Shown here: piece by piece, positions 1 to 6,082 of the stretch
Layout: each line of letters opens with the position of its first letter
Numbering within the stretch: the first letter of the stretch is position 1
Assembly: GCA_007131045.1 (NCBI GenBank)
Contig: SLRI01000157.1
Location: 1-13,486, forward strand
From: Rhodospirillales bacterium
Lineage (GTDB): Bacteria; Pseudomonadota; Alphaproteobacteria; Geminicoccales; Geminicoccaceae
Direction of reading: 5' to 3'
DNA length: 13,486 nt
The notes under the pieces: model-generated
What the model was told of the DNA's origin: nothing
The model's database searches: none
The model's input: the letters and a program-made list of their open reading frames with translations, nothing else
Made by a program: the position numbers and the translations under genes

Positions 1-673
1 CCTCGATCTGCTTGTCCACCGGCACCGATTCGCCGGTCAGTGCGGCCTCGTCGAGCTTCAGGTTCTTGGCCCGGATCAAGCGGAGATCGGCCGGCACCCG
101 GTCGCCGGATTCGATCAGCACGAGATCGCCCGGCACCACCTCGTCGGCTGCCACCTTGGATTTCTCGCCACCCCGGCGCACCGTGGCCTCGGGATCGATC
201 ATCCCGCGTATGGCCTCTAGCGCGTCCTCGGCCTTGCCCTCCTGGAAGAAGCCGATCGCGGTGTTGACCATGACGACGGCGAGAATGACCAGCGCGTCGA
301 TGGCGTGGCCGATGACCACCGCGAGAGCGGCGGCCCCCAGCAGCACGTAGATCAGGAGATTGTCGAACTGCGCCAGAAAACGCTTGAGCGGCCCGCGCTT
401 GACCGTCTCGGCCAGCCGATTGCGCCCGTACTGCTCGAGCCGGCGCGCCGCCTCCTCGCCATCGAGCCCCTGCTTCGAGGTCTCGAGCTCGGCCATGACG
501 TCGTCGATCGCCATGGCCGCCCAGTCGCGCCGCTCGCCGTCATTGGAGCCGGCCGCACCTTCGCCCCGGCCGTTGCCGTCGGCTGTGGCATCCGCGGCCT
601 CGCCGGCGTCTCGGGCTCGCGCATCCGGCGCATCGGTCGCGGCGGCCGAAGGGCGTTCGTCTGTCGGCGACAT
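1..673 (-). CDS. P-type cation-transporting ATPase, N-terminal part (partial, runs off the left edge)
   Basis: The 224 visible residues match the start of a type II P-type ATPase (PacL/SERCA-like family), an inner-membrane pump that moves cations using ATP. Residues about 55-125 form the cation-ATPase N domain (EEAARRLEQYGRNRL). Two membrane helices follow at about 105-145. The actuator domain begins near 150 and ends with the conserved TGES dephosphorylation motif at 213-216. The phosphorylated DKTG Asp, the ATP-binding domain and the ion-binding helices lie outside the window, so the ion cannot be named; Ca2+ or a mixed cation is a family guess. The first 47 residues are an Ala/Asp/Gly-rich, probably disordered extension. 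A later ATG at 514 (residue 54) would remove it. The ATG at 673 has a weak GAGTGAAG-like site upstream, and a GTG lies two codons earlier. Confidence 0.9.
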   Translation of the reverse strand, partial: MSPTDERPSAAATDAPDARARDAGEAADATADGNGRGEGAAGSNDGERRDWAAMAIDDVMAELETSKQGLDGEEAARRLEQYGRNRLAETVKRGPLKRFLAQFDNLLIYVLLGAAALAVVIGHAIDALVILAVVMVNTAIGFFQEGKAEDALEAIRGMIDPEATVRRGGEKSKVAADEVVPGDLVLIESGDRVPADLRLIRAKNLKLDEAALTGESVPVDKQIE

Positions 674-931
674 CGGCACTTCACTCGTTGTGGCGCGTAA
701 AGTGGCGCTGGCGGCAATGTCCGCGGCACGCCGCCTCCGGGTCTAACAGATACCGCAGCGGACCACCAAGCCACCGATGTCGCAGCAGCGAGGTCCCATC
801 CGTCCGAAGACCAGAGGAGCCGCCCGATTTCCGGCGGACTCGCCGGAAGCCCAGACGAGCCGATCGACATCCCGAGCGCCTGCTCGAAGGCCGCAGGCCC
901 GGCCGAACGTCGCAGGCTCGAAAGCCCGGGC
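674..931. other. Intergenic region, 258 bp, between two minus-strand genes
   Basis: No convincing gene is seen here. It must hold the 5' region of the P-type ATPase gene. A TATCTG-like hexamer occurs on the minus strand near 740-750, but no well-placed -35 partner was found, so no promoter is called. The left arm of an inverted repeat (895-902) lies at its right end. Confidence 0.5.
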
Positions 932-933
932 CT
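895..933 (-). repeat. Inverted repeat at the 3' end of the secreted-protein gene; possible weak terminator
   Basis: AGGCCCGG at 895-902 is exactly complementary to CCGGGCCT at 926-933, which overlaps the stop codon (932-934) of the minus-strand gene. The 23-base loop is long and no T run follows on the minus strand. It could stabilise the mRNA 3' end or do nothing; a true intrinsic terminator is unlikely. Confidence 0.3.
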
Positions 934-1441
934 ATGGTTCGGTCCAGTCGAAGCGCACCATGGTCGTCGCGGCCCGGTCGAGTTCGCCCAAGCTCTCGTC
1001 GAGCCGGGCGAGCTGGCGCTCGCGCCGTAATCGGCTCTCCGCGTCAGGCGCCGGTTCCGTCCGCATGCTCTCGATCGTCCAGAGCAGCTCGGCCAGCGAC
1101 GCGCGCAGGGCCAGCAGCACCTCGACCCGGTCCGGGGCCAGCGCGTCGGCGGTCGCCAGCCGCAACCGTTCGAGTCGCCGGTCGACCGTTCGGGCGGCGA
1201 GCCTGAGGGCGGTGAACGACGACCCCGCCCCGCCATCGGCGATCCCGGCGACCGCCGCCCCGGCGTCGGGCTCGGCATCGGCCGCCAGGCGCTCGCGCAG
1301 GACCACCGCGTGGACCCGGGTAGCCGCGATATCGCGCTCGAGGGCCGCCAGGATCTGCGGCACCCCGATCCCCGCCACGGCCGGTGCCGCCGCGGCGATC
1401 AGGAGCAGCAGCACGAGCCCCGCGCGCACGGCAAACCTCAT
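932..1441 (-). CDS. Hypothetical secreted (periplasmic) helical protein, 169 aa
   Basis: The family is not recognised. The product begins with a clear Sec signal peptide: a short basic n-region (MRFAVR), a hydrophobic core of about 15 residues, and a probable AVA|G cleavage site near residue 23. The mature part (about 145 residues) has no cysteines, is rich in Ala, Arg, Leu and Glu, and looks almost wholly alpha-helical. It has Arg/Leu heptad-like stretches at about 80-110 and 140-158, suggesting a helical bundle or coiled coil in the periplasm. The start is supported by a good GAGGGG ribosome site about 6 nt before the ATG. It is transcribed toward the P-type ATPase but lies 258 bp from it, so co-transcription is uncertain. 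It is divergent from rpmB. Codon use agrees with its neighbours. Confidence 0.75.
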   Translation of the reverse strand: MRFAVRAGLVLLLLIAAAAPAVAGIGVPQILAALERDIAATRVHAVVLRERLAADAEPDAGAAVAGIADGGAGSSFTALRLAARTVDRRLERLRLATADALAPDRVEVLLALRASLAELLWTIESMRTEPAPDAESRLRRERQLARLDESLGELDRAATTMVRFDWTEP

Positions 1442-1608
1442 CTTTCGCCCCTCATTCGCTCTCGGCTACCCTCGTTCGCTCACAACTAGAAGTCTCGCCA
1501 TCTCGGCCGTGCCTCGTCTTTCGGTGATCGCCCGCCTCCGATCATGCCCGGCCCGGCTGAAGATTCCGTTAACGCGCCGGCTGTTTTTGCCCCGCCGCCA
1601 CACGGCGC

Positions 1609-1637
1609 TTGACGAGACTCGGCCGTCGAGTCTATCT
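1609..1637 (+). promoter_or_regulatory. Predicted sigma-70 promoter of rpmB
   Basis: TTGACG (1609-1614) and CTATCT (1632-1637) are separated by 17 bp, close to the alphaproteobacterial housekeeping pattern TTGACG-N17-CTATAT. Transcription would start near 1644, leaving a leader of about 60 nt before rpmB. Confidence 0.55.
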
Positions 1638-1648
1638 GAAACACGCGA

Positions 1649-1676
1649 AGCGGCCGGGCTCGGGCGCTCTTTTTTT
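1649..1676 (+). terminator. Hairpin plus T7 tract in the rpmB leader (terminator or attenuator-like)
   Basis: AGCGGCC (1649-1655) can pair with GGGCGCT (1662-1668) around a 6-nt loop, with one internal G/G mismatch, and is followed by a run of seven Ts (1670-1676). This looks like an intrinsic terminator placed between the predicted promoter and rpmB, about 30 nt before the start codon. It lies very near the predicted transcript 5' end, so it may instead be a leader structure. Confidence 0.35.
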
Positions 1677-1705
1677 GTTCACCTCCCGAAATGTGAGGAC
1701 CGGTC

Positions 1706-1993
1706 ATGGCCAGACGTTGCAGTCTGACGGGCAAGGGCGTGCAGGTCGGCAACAATGTCAGCCACGCCAACAACAAGACGCGGCGGCGCTTTTTGCCGAA
1801 CATCCAGAGCCGGCGGCTCTACAGCGAGACGCTCGGCCGCAGCGTCCGGCTGCGGATCGCGACGAACACGCTGCGCACCATCGAGAAGCGCGGCGGGCTC
1901 GACGGCTATCTCCTGAGCAGCACCGAGGCGACCCTGCCGAGCGAGCTGGTACGCGTCCGACGCCAGCTCGAGGCGGCCCGGGCGACCGCTTGA
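1706..1993 (+). CDS. rpmB: 50S ribosomal protein L28
   Basis: The 95-residue product is a typical proteobacterial L28, a structural protein of the large ribosomal subunit. Its N-terminus reads MARRCSLTGKGVQVGNNVSH followed by ANNKTRRRFLPNI, the family hallmark for rRNA contact. The central LGRSVRLRIATNTLRTIEKRGGLDGYL also matches the family, and the length is normal for alphaproteobacteria. It is the zinc-free form: there are no CxxC pairs. The ATG at 1706 is preceded by a TGAGGAC ribosome site at 1694-1700. Its TGA overlaps the probable TTG start of the downstream queuosine-precursor transporter, so the two genes are likely co-transcribed and translationally coupled. Upstream lie a good promoter and a T-tract hairpin. 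Confidence 0.97.
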   Translation: MARRCSLTGKGVQVGNNVSHANNKTRRRFLPNIQSRRLYSETLGRSVRLRIATNTLRTIEKRGGLDGYLLSSTEATLPSELVRVRRQLEAARATA

Positions 1994-2559
1994 GCGCGGC
2001 TCGAGAGGGACTGCCGACAGGCGCTGTCCTGACGGCCGTCCTGGCGATGACGGTGATCGTCGTCGCCTCCAACATCCTCGTCCAGTACCCGGTCAACGAC
2101 TGGCTCACCTGGGGTGCCTTCACCTACCCCGTGGCCTTTCTCGTGACCGATCTGGCCAATCGCCGGCTCGGGCCCGCGGCTGCCCGGCGCGTCGTCTATG
2201 TCGGCTTCGCGCTCGCCGTGCTCTGCTCGGCCGTGCTGGCGACGCCACGGATCGCGCTCGCCTCGGGCACCGCCTTTCTCGCGGCCCAGCTGCTCGACGT
2301 CTTCGTCTTCAACCGGCTGCGGCAAGGCACCTGGTGGCGGGCGCCGCTGATCTCCTCGGGCATCGGCTCGACGGTCGACACCGCGCTCTTCTTCACCCTC
2401 GCCTTCGCGATGACCGGGCTGCCCTGGGTCGGCTGGGCGATCGGCGATCTGGGCGTCAAGTTCGCCGTGGCGCTGGCCATGCTGCTGCCGTTCCGGCTGT
2501 TGATGGGTGCAGCCGACACGGGCGCCGGCAATGGGGGCACCAAGCGTCAGCCGGCATAG
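1990..2559 (+). CDS. Queuosine precursor transporter (YhhQ/QPTR, VUT family)
   Basis: The product of about 189 residues is a multi-pass inner-membrane protein with the DUF165/VUT signature VNDWLTWGAFTYPVAFLVTD followed by LANRRLGP near residues 36-65. Relatives import the queuosine precursors preQ0, preQ1 or queuine for tRNA wobble-base modification; which one is used here cannot be read from the sequence. About six hydrophobic segments are visible. No ATG or GTG lies at a sensible position. The frame opens with TTG at 1990-1992, sharing the TTGA overlap with the rpmB stop, and this leaves a normal short N-terminus (SAAREGLPTG). The alternative ATG at 2047 would cut into the first membrane helix. 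Pairing with a ribosomal protein gene ties tRNA modification to translation. The last 13 bp overlap the convergent downstream gene. Confidence 0.9.
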   Translation: MSAAREGLPTGAVLTAVLAMTVIVVASNILVQYPVNDWLTWGAFTYPVAFLVTDLANRRLGPAAARRVVYVGFALAVLCSAVLATPRIALASGTAFLAAQLLDVFVFNRLRQGTWWRAPLISSGIGSTVDTALFFTLAFAMTGLPWVGWAIGDLGVKFAVALAMLLPFRLLMGAADTGAGNGGTKRQPA

Positions 2560-3539
2560 GCGAAGACCAGCAGCAGCGTGCGCTGGAGGGCCGACTGGTT
2601 GTCGTCCGAGATCAACAGGATGGTGGCCGGCCCGTCCGCGTCGTCGAGGATCGCCACGCCCTCGTGGTTCTCGGCCAGCGGGCCGGCATTGATGCGGATC
2701 AGCTCCTCACCGACCAGGGTGCCCCAGTCGTCGCCCGGCGGCACAGGAGTCCGCGTCAGCCGGCTCTGCCAGCCGGTCAGCAGCCCGATGCTGCGCTCGA
2801 GGACGTAGAGCCGGTCTTTGGCCACGGCAGCACCGACCGGGCTGAATCCGGGGGCCACGGCGTAGCCGAAGGGCCTGACGCTGGCCTCCGCCGGTTCGAC
2901 CGTCTCGAGCAGCGCGCCCGCGGCCACGTCCCGGGTGAGCCTGGCACCTTCGGAGATCGCCACGAGCGTGCCGTCGGGTAGCCGGGCCAGGGCCTCGAGG
3001 CCCTGGTTGCGTGGCGCGCCTTCGATCAGGCGGCCCTCGTGCAGCCGCTCGGTCGACCAGTCGCCCGAAGCCTCGAGCCGCAGCCGGCGCACCGAATCGT
3101 CGTGCTCGAAGGCGGCGTAAAGCGTCCCGTCCGGGGCCAGTGCCAAGGCCTCGCTGTCGAGGGCGCGGCGGTCCGCCTCGTCGGGCAACAGCTCGCCCAC
3201 CCGCCAGTCCTCGAGCGCCAGCGCACCGGTGACACGGTCGAGCCGGAAGGCCGCCCGCCACAACGTCGCCCGGTCGCTGAGCAGCCAGAGCGTGCGACCA
3301 TCGGTCTCGATCGCCGAGAAGCCGCCGAAGCGCCGATCAGGGCTGGCGAGCTCGTAGGCGGCCAGAAGCTCCACTTCCGGTGCGGTGCGCAGCCCGACCG
3401 GTTCATCTGTGAGGCGTGAGATCGTGACAGACGGCGACTGACCCGGTATGGCCGTAGCGGCGGCGCAGCCCATGGCGAGCACGCTGGTGCCGAGCAGCAA
3501 GGCGAGGCCGGTGAGCCGCCGACGGCTGGTTAGCGCCAT
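2547..3539 (-). CDS. Esterase-like activity of phytase family protein (PF13449-type), exported, possible lipoprotein
   Basis: The product is about 330 residues and looks like a beta-propeller protein. Family-like blocks run in order: FGGFSAIETDGRTLWLLSDR, DSEALALAPDGTLYAAFEHD, NQGLEALARLPDGTLVAISEG and the C-terminal NHEGVAIL...LLISDDNQ...QRTLLLVF, which is typical of PF13449. The substrate of this family is poorly known; extracytoplasmic phosphoester or ester hydrolysis is suggested by the domain name only. From the ATG at 3539 the N-terminus is a signal peptide with SRRRLT, a hydrophobic core and LAMGC at 21-25, an imperfect lipobox that could lipidate Cys25. A longer start at 3596 has a better ribosome site (AGACGGA) and would add 19 residues. 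The gene is divergent from the LIV-like operon across 75 bp, so a shared regulatory region is possible. Its 3' end overlaps the convergent transporter gene by 13 bp. Confidence 0.85.
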   Translation of the reverse strand: MALTSRRRLTGLALLLGTSVLAMGCAAATAIPGQSPSVTISRLTDEPVGLRTAPEVELLAAYELASPDRRFGGFSAIETDGRTLWLLSDRATLWRAAFRLDRVTGALALEDWRVGELLPDEADRRALDSEALALAPDGTLYAAFEHDDSVRRLRLEASGDWSTERLHEGRLIEGAPRNQGLEALARLPDGTLVAISEGARLTRDVAAGALLETVEPAEASVRPFGYAVAPGFSPVGAAVAKDRLYVLERSIGLLTGWQSRLTRTPVPPGDDWGTLVGEELIRINAGPLAENHEGVAILDDADGPATILLISDDNQSALQRTLLLVFAYAG

Positions 3540-3614
3540 CTCTGCCCGAACCGAGCTCTTGCGACTGCTCGTCGTCGTCGCCGCCCTCCAACCCATGATG
3601 CGTCCGTCTCTTCG

Positions 3615-4319
3615 ATGTCCCACGTTTTCACCCTGGCCCTGGTCTTCGCACTGGTCCTCGAGGCGGCCCGGCTGCTCCACGCTTCAGCCGCCGGCTGGGC
3701 GGCCACGCGCCGGCTGACGCTCGAGCCCGCCACCCTGATCGGGGCCGCCATCGCGGCTGCGATCGGTATGGCACTGGCCGCCAACGCCGTCACGGCCGCA
3801 CTGGCTCCCGGCCTCGCTGCGGCGGCCTGGTCGAGCCATCCCGGCTGGCTGCACACCACGAGCTGGCTCGGCGCCCTCGTCCTCTTGTTCCTCACCCTCC
3901 TCCTCCACGAAACCCACCGGCTCGGCCGTGTCTGGCGGGCGATGGGCGCCAATGCCGCGGGCCTGGTGGCGATCGGCGTGCCGCTCGGCCTCGGGCTGCC
4001 GATGCTGCTCGGCCTCGGGTTGGCGGCGCTCGCCGGGCAGCTGGCACCGCCGCCCGCGACCACCGACTGGCTGCCGCTCGCCTGCCTCGCGCTTCTGGTC
4101 CTCGGCCGACCGGCGCGGCCCCGCGGCAGTGCGACCGTCAGCGCGCTCGTCGGCTGGCTCGCCGGCGCCGTCGTCGGCGCGCTCGAGCTGCTGCTCGGGC
4201 CACCCGGCCACGTCCTGGCGATCGCCGCTGCAGCCCTCGTCGCCACCCGCCTCGCTGCCACCCGTGTCGCCGCCCCCCGTGTCGCAGAGGGGCACGTCCA
4301 GCGCCCCGGCATCTTCTGA
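3615..4319 (+). CDS. Degenerate LivH-like branched-chain amino acid ABC permease, N-terminally shortened
   Basis: The 234-residue, very hydrophobic, Ala/Leu-rich membrane protein resembles the second part of LivH. Residues about 95-145 (HRLGRVWRAMGANAAGL, then a hydrophobic helix ending LAALAGQL) align with the cytoplasmic EAA-like coupling loop and following helix of LivH. The GSATVSALVGWLAGAVVGAL stretch matches the LivH GLGSxxGAxxGGLLLG segment. LivH is usually about 290 residues. Here the opening helices with the YALxALGLxLIYG and NFAHG motifs are absent, and the upstream open frame back to 3534 contains no start codon and no such helices. A C-terminal tail of about 20 residues rich in Ala/Arg/Val ends the protein. 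No clear ribosome site precedes the ATG. It is the first gene of four in livHMGF order. Function unproven; it may be a decayed or repurposed permease. Confidence 0.75.
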   Translation: MSHVFTLALVFALVLEAARLLHASAAGWAATRRLTLEPATLIGAAIAAAIGMALAANAVTAALAPGLAAAAWSSHPGWLHTTSWLGALVLLFLTLLLHETHRLGRVWRAMGANAAGLVAIGVPLGLGLPMLLGLGLAALAGQLAPPPATTDWLPLACLALLVLGRPARPRGSATVSALVGWLAGAVVGALELLLGPPGHVLAIAAAALVATRLAATRVAAPRVAEGHVQRPGIF

Positions 4320-4334
4320 GCGCAACGGCGGTCG

Positions 4335-5273
4335 ATGCAGATGGCCCCGGTGTTGACGGCACTCGCCCCGTTCCTGCTCCTGCCGGCGGCCCTGGCCGGG
4401 CTCGGTCACCCGGCGGCCCCGGTCTTCGCCCTCTATGTCCTGGCCCTCCTCCTGGCGACCGTGGCAGCGCTGCTGGCCATCGGCATCGCCCGATTGCCGG
4501 TCGTCTGCCTCGGCGGGTTCGCCGCCGCCGGCGCTGGCATCGTGCCGGTATTGACCTCGGGCCTGCTCTGGCCGACCGCGGCAGCCCTCGCCGTGGCGCC
4601 GCTCGCCGGCCTGGCGCTGGGCGGCCTCGCCTGGCTGTTGATCCGCAGCGTCTCCGGCAATGCTGCCGCGGCGCTGCTGCTCGCCCTCCTGCTCGGCCTC
4701 GCCAGCCTGCCGGCACTCACGATCGACCCTGGAGCGACGCTCGCCTGGCCCGCCATCGACCAATTCCTGCTGCTGCCGGTCCTCGCCGCCCTCGTCCTCC
4801 TCCTCGCCGCCCGCCGCTTCGCGCGGAGTGCGGCGGCGCGGTTGCACGAGGCGGCCGTTCACGCCCGGCTGCCGGTGGACGGTCTCGGGCTGGAGCAGGG
4901 CGCCTTTCGGGCCACGGCCCTGATCCTCGCGGCCGGTACGGCGGCGCTCGCCGGCGGCATCCTGGCACTAGGCCCCGCGCCGATCGTCGGCAGCGAGCCG
5001 GGCGAGTGGGTGGCGCTGTCGCTGGCCCTCTTCGCCATCGGCCGGCTCGGCGGCAACCGGCTCGGAGCGGCGCTGCTCGCCGCCTTGCCGCTGGCGCTAC
5101 TGCCCAAGCTCACCGTCGTCCTCGCCCCGCACTTCGTCGACCTCACTTTGGCCGCAGCACTCGCCGCCCTGGTGCTGCAGCTGATCGTCCGCGCCGACGG
5201 CTCGGCCGCTTGGCAGCCGCCCGGCCGGCACCTCGACGGCAGCCTCGCCCAGCCCCGCCTGGCCGAGCAATAA
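4335..5273 (+). CDS. Degenerate LivM-like branched-chain amino acid ABC permease
   Basis: This 312-residue membrane protein has the length and helix pattern of LivM, the second permease of LIV-I (HAAT) importers. The family core GYAGQxSLGHAAFFGIGA is recognisable only in outline at residues 50-67: GIARLPVVCLGGF, with the Gln, Ser and His positions lost. The coupling loop at about 160-205 (RLHEAAVHARLPVDGLGLEQ, then TALILAAGTAALAGG) aligns with the LivM RAIREDExAAEALGI...SAALAGLAGAL region. AIGRLGGNRLGAALLAALP matches the LivM VLGGLGSLxGPVLGAALLxLLP segment, but its glycine hinge is changed. A second ATG at 4341 is equally possible. It starts 15 bp after the LivH-like gene, and its TAA overlaps an ATG at 5273. 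Intact frame, low motif conservation. Confidence 0.77.
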   Translation: MQMAPVLTALAPFLLLPAALAGLGHPAAPVFALYVLALLLATVAALLAIGIARLPVVCLGGFAAAGAGIVPVLTSGLLWPTAAALAVAPLAGLALGGLAWLLIRSVSGNAAAALLLALLLGLASLPALTIDPGATLAWPAIDQFLLLPVLAALVLLLAARRFARSAAARLHEAAVHARLPVDGLGLEQGAFRATALILAAGTAALAGGILALGPAPIVGSEPGEWVALSLALFAIGRLGGNRLGAALLAALPLALLPKLTVVLAPHFVDLTLAAALAALVLQLIVRADGSAAWQPPGRHLDGSLAQPRLAEQ

Positions 5274-5274
5274 T

Positions 5275-5282
5275 GGGCGGAG
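5275..5282 (+). promoter_or_regulatory. Ribosome binding site that favours the start at 5285
   Basis: GGGCGGAG ends 2 bases before the ATG at 5285. The alternative ATG at 5273 (TAATG overlap with the LivM-like stop, same frame, four residues longer) lacks such a site upstream, although coupling could serve it. Confidence 0.45.
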
Positions 5283-5284
5283 CA

Positions 5285-6082
5285 ATGAGCGACCTCGTCC
5301 TCGACCAGCCGCTCCGACCCCTTCTCGAACTGGTCGACGTCAGCCTCGAGCGGCACGGCAGGCGGCTCGTCGATCGGCTGACCTGCGGCTTTGATACCGC
5401 CGCGATCACCGGCGTCATCGGGCTCGACCAGAGCGGCGAAGGCGGGCCGGCCGGTTGCCGGGCGTTGCGCGACCTGGTCACCGGCCACGCCTTGCCCAGC
5501 CGGGGCACGCTACGCTTCGGCGGCCTGCGCATCGACGGCGCAGGCCCGCCGGAACGAGTCCGGCTCGGCATCCTCGCGATGCGCCGGCAACGCCTCGTGA
5601 CGACCGGCACGGTGCGCGAGATGCTGCTCGGGGCACGGCTCGTGACCGCCCGCAAGGCGACCCGGCTGCTTTTCGATGTCGGCACCGCGCCGACCCGCGC
5701 CGACGCCGAGGACATTGCCGCCATTCTCGACTTTCTCGACATTACCGGCCTCGCCGAGCGGCCGGTCGCACAGCTCGGCGGCCTCGAAGCACGGCTGGCC
5801 GAACTCGCCCGCTGCCTCGCCCAACGGCCGCGGCTCTTGCTCCTCGAGCACCCGTTCGCCGGGCTCGCGCCGGCCGACTGCACGCGCATCGCCGAGCTGC
5901 TCGGCCGGCTGCGCAAGGCGGCGTTGAGCCTGGTCGTGCTCGAGGACGACCTCGCCACCCTGGGCCGGCTCGCCGACCGCTGTCTCGTCCTCGACGACAA
6001 TCGCCTGGCCGCTAGCGCGACGCCGGCGGCGATCGGCGCCTCGCCCAGGGTCTTCCGCCTGCTCACCGGCTCCGAGCTCTGA
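5285..6082 (+). CDS. Degenerate LivG-like ABC ATPase with ruined catalytic motifs
   Basis: The 265-residue protein aligns along its length with LivG, the first ATPase of branched-chain amino acid importers. It has the LivG-type extra segment before the signature and the ending ATPAAIGASPRVFRLL, like GTPEEVRNDPRV. Nearly every catalytic element is altered. Walker A at 46-54 reads GLDQSGEGG, so the Lys and Thr that bind phosphate are Glu52 and Gly53. The Q-loop Gln position is about Arg100. The signature LSxGQ is LGGLE (164-168). Walker B LLLLDEP is LLLLEHP (184-190), losing both the Mg-binding Asp and the catalytic Glu. The switch His (IEHDM) is Asp221. ATP binding or hydrolysis by this subunit is therefore unlikely. 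The frame is open and codon use is normal. The stop overlaps the next ATG (ATGA-type). Confidence 0.85.
   Translation: MSDLVLDQPLRPLLELVDVSLERHGRRLVDRLTCGFDTAAITGVIGLDQSGEGGPAGCRALRDLVTGHALPSRGTLRFGGLRIDGAGPPERVRLGILAMRRQRLVTTGTVREMLLGARLVTARKATRLLFDVGTAPTRADAEDIAAILDFLDITGLAERPVAQLGGLEARLAELARCLAQRPRLLLLEHPFAGLAPADCTRIAELLGRLRKAALSLVVLEDDLATLGRLADRCLVLDDNRLAASATPAAIGASPRVFRLLTGSEL

Noticed and set aside
777..1727. A 316-codon plus-strand frame opposite the small secreted protein
   Set aside because: Ser/Arg/Ala-rich shadow without domains; it runs into rpmB and has no ribosome site.
1486..1803. A minus-strand frame of 105 codons across the rpmB promoter
   Set aside because: It overlaps the rpmB start region antisense, has no recognisable product and would sit over the promoter and leader.
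3684..4862. A 392-codon minus-strand frame opposite the LivH/LivM-like genes
   Set aside because: Gln/Glu/Arg/Gly-rich composition typical of a mirror frame of Leu/Ala-rich membrane genes.
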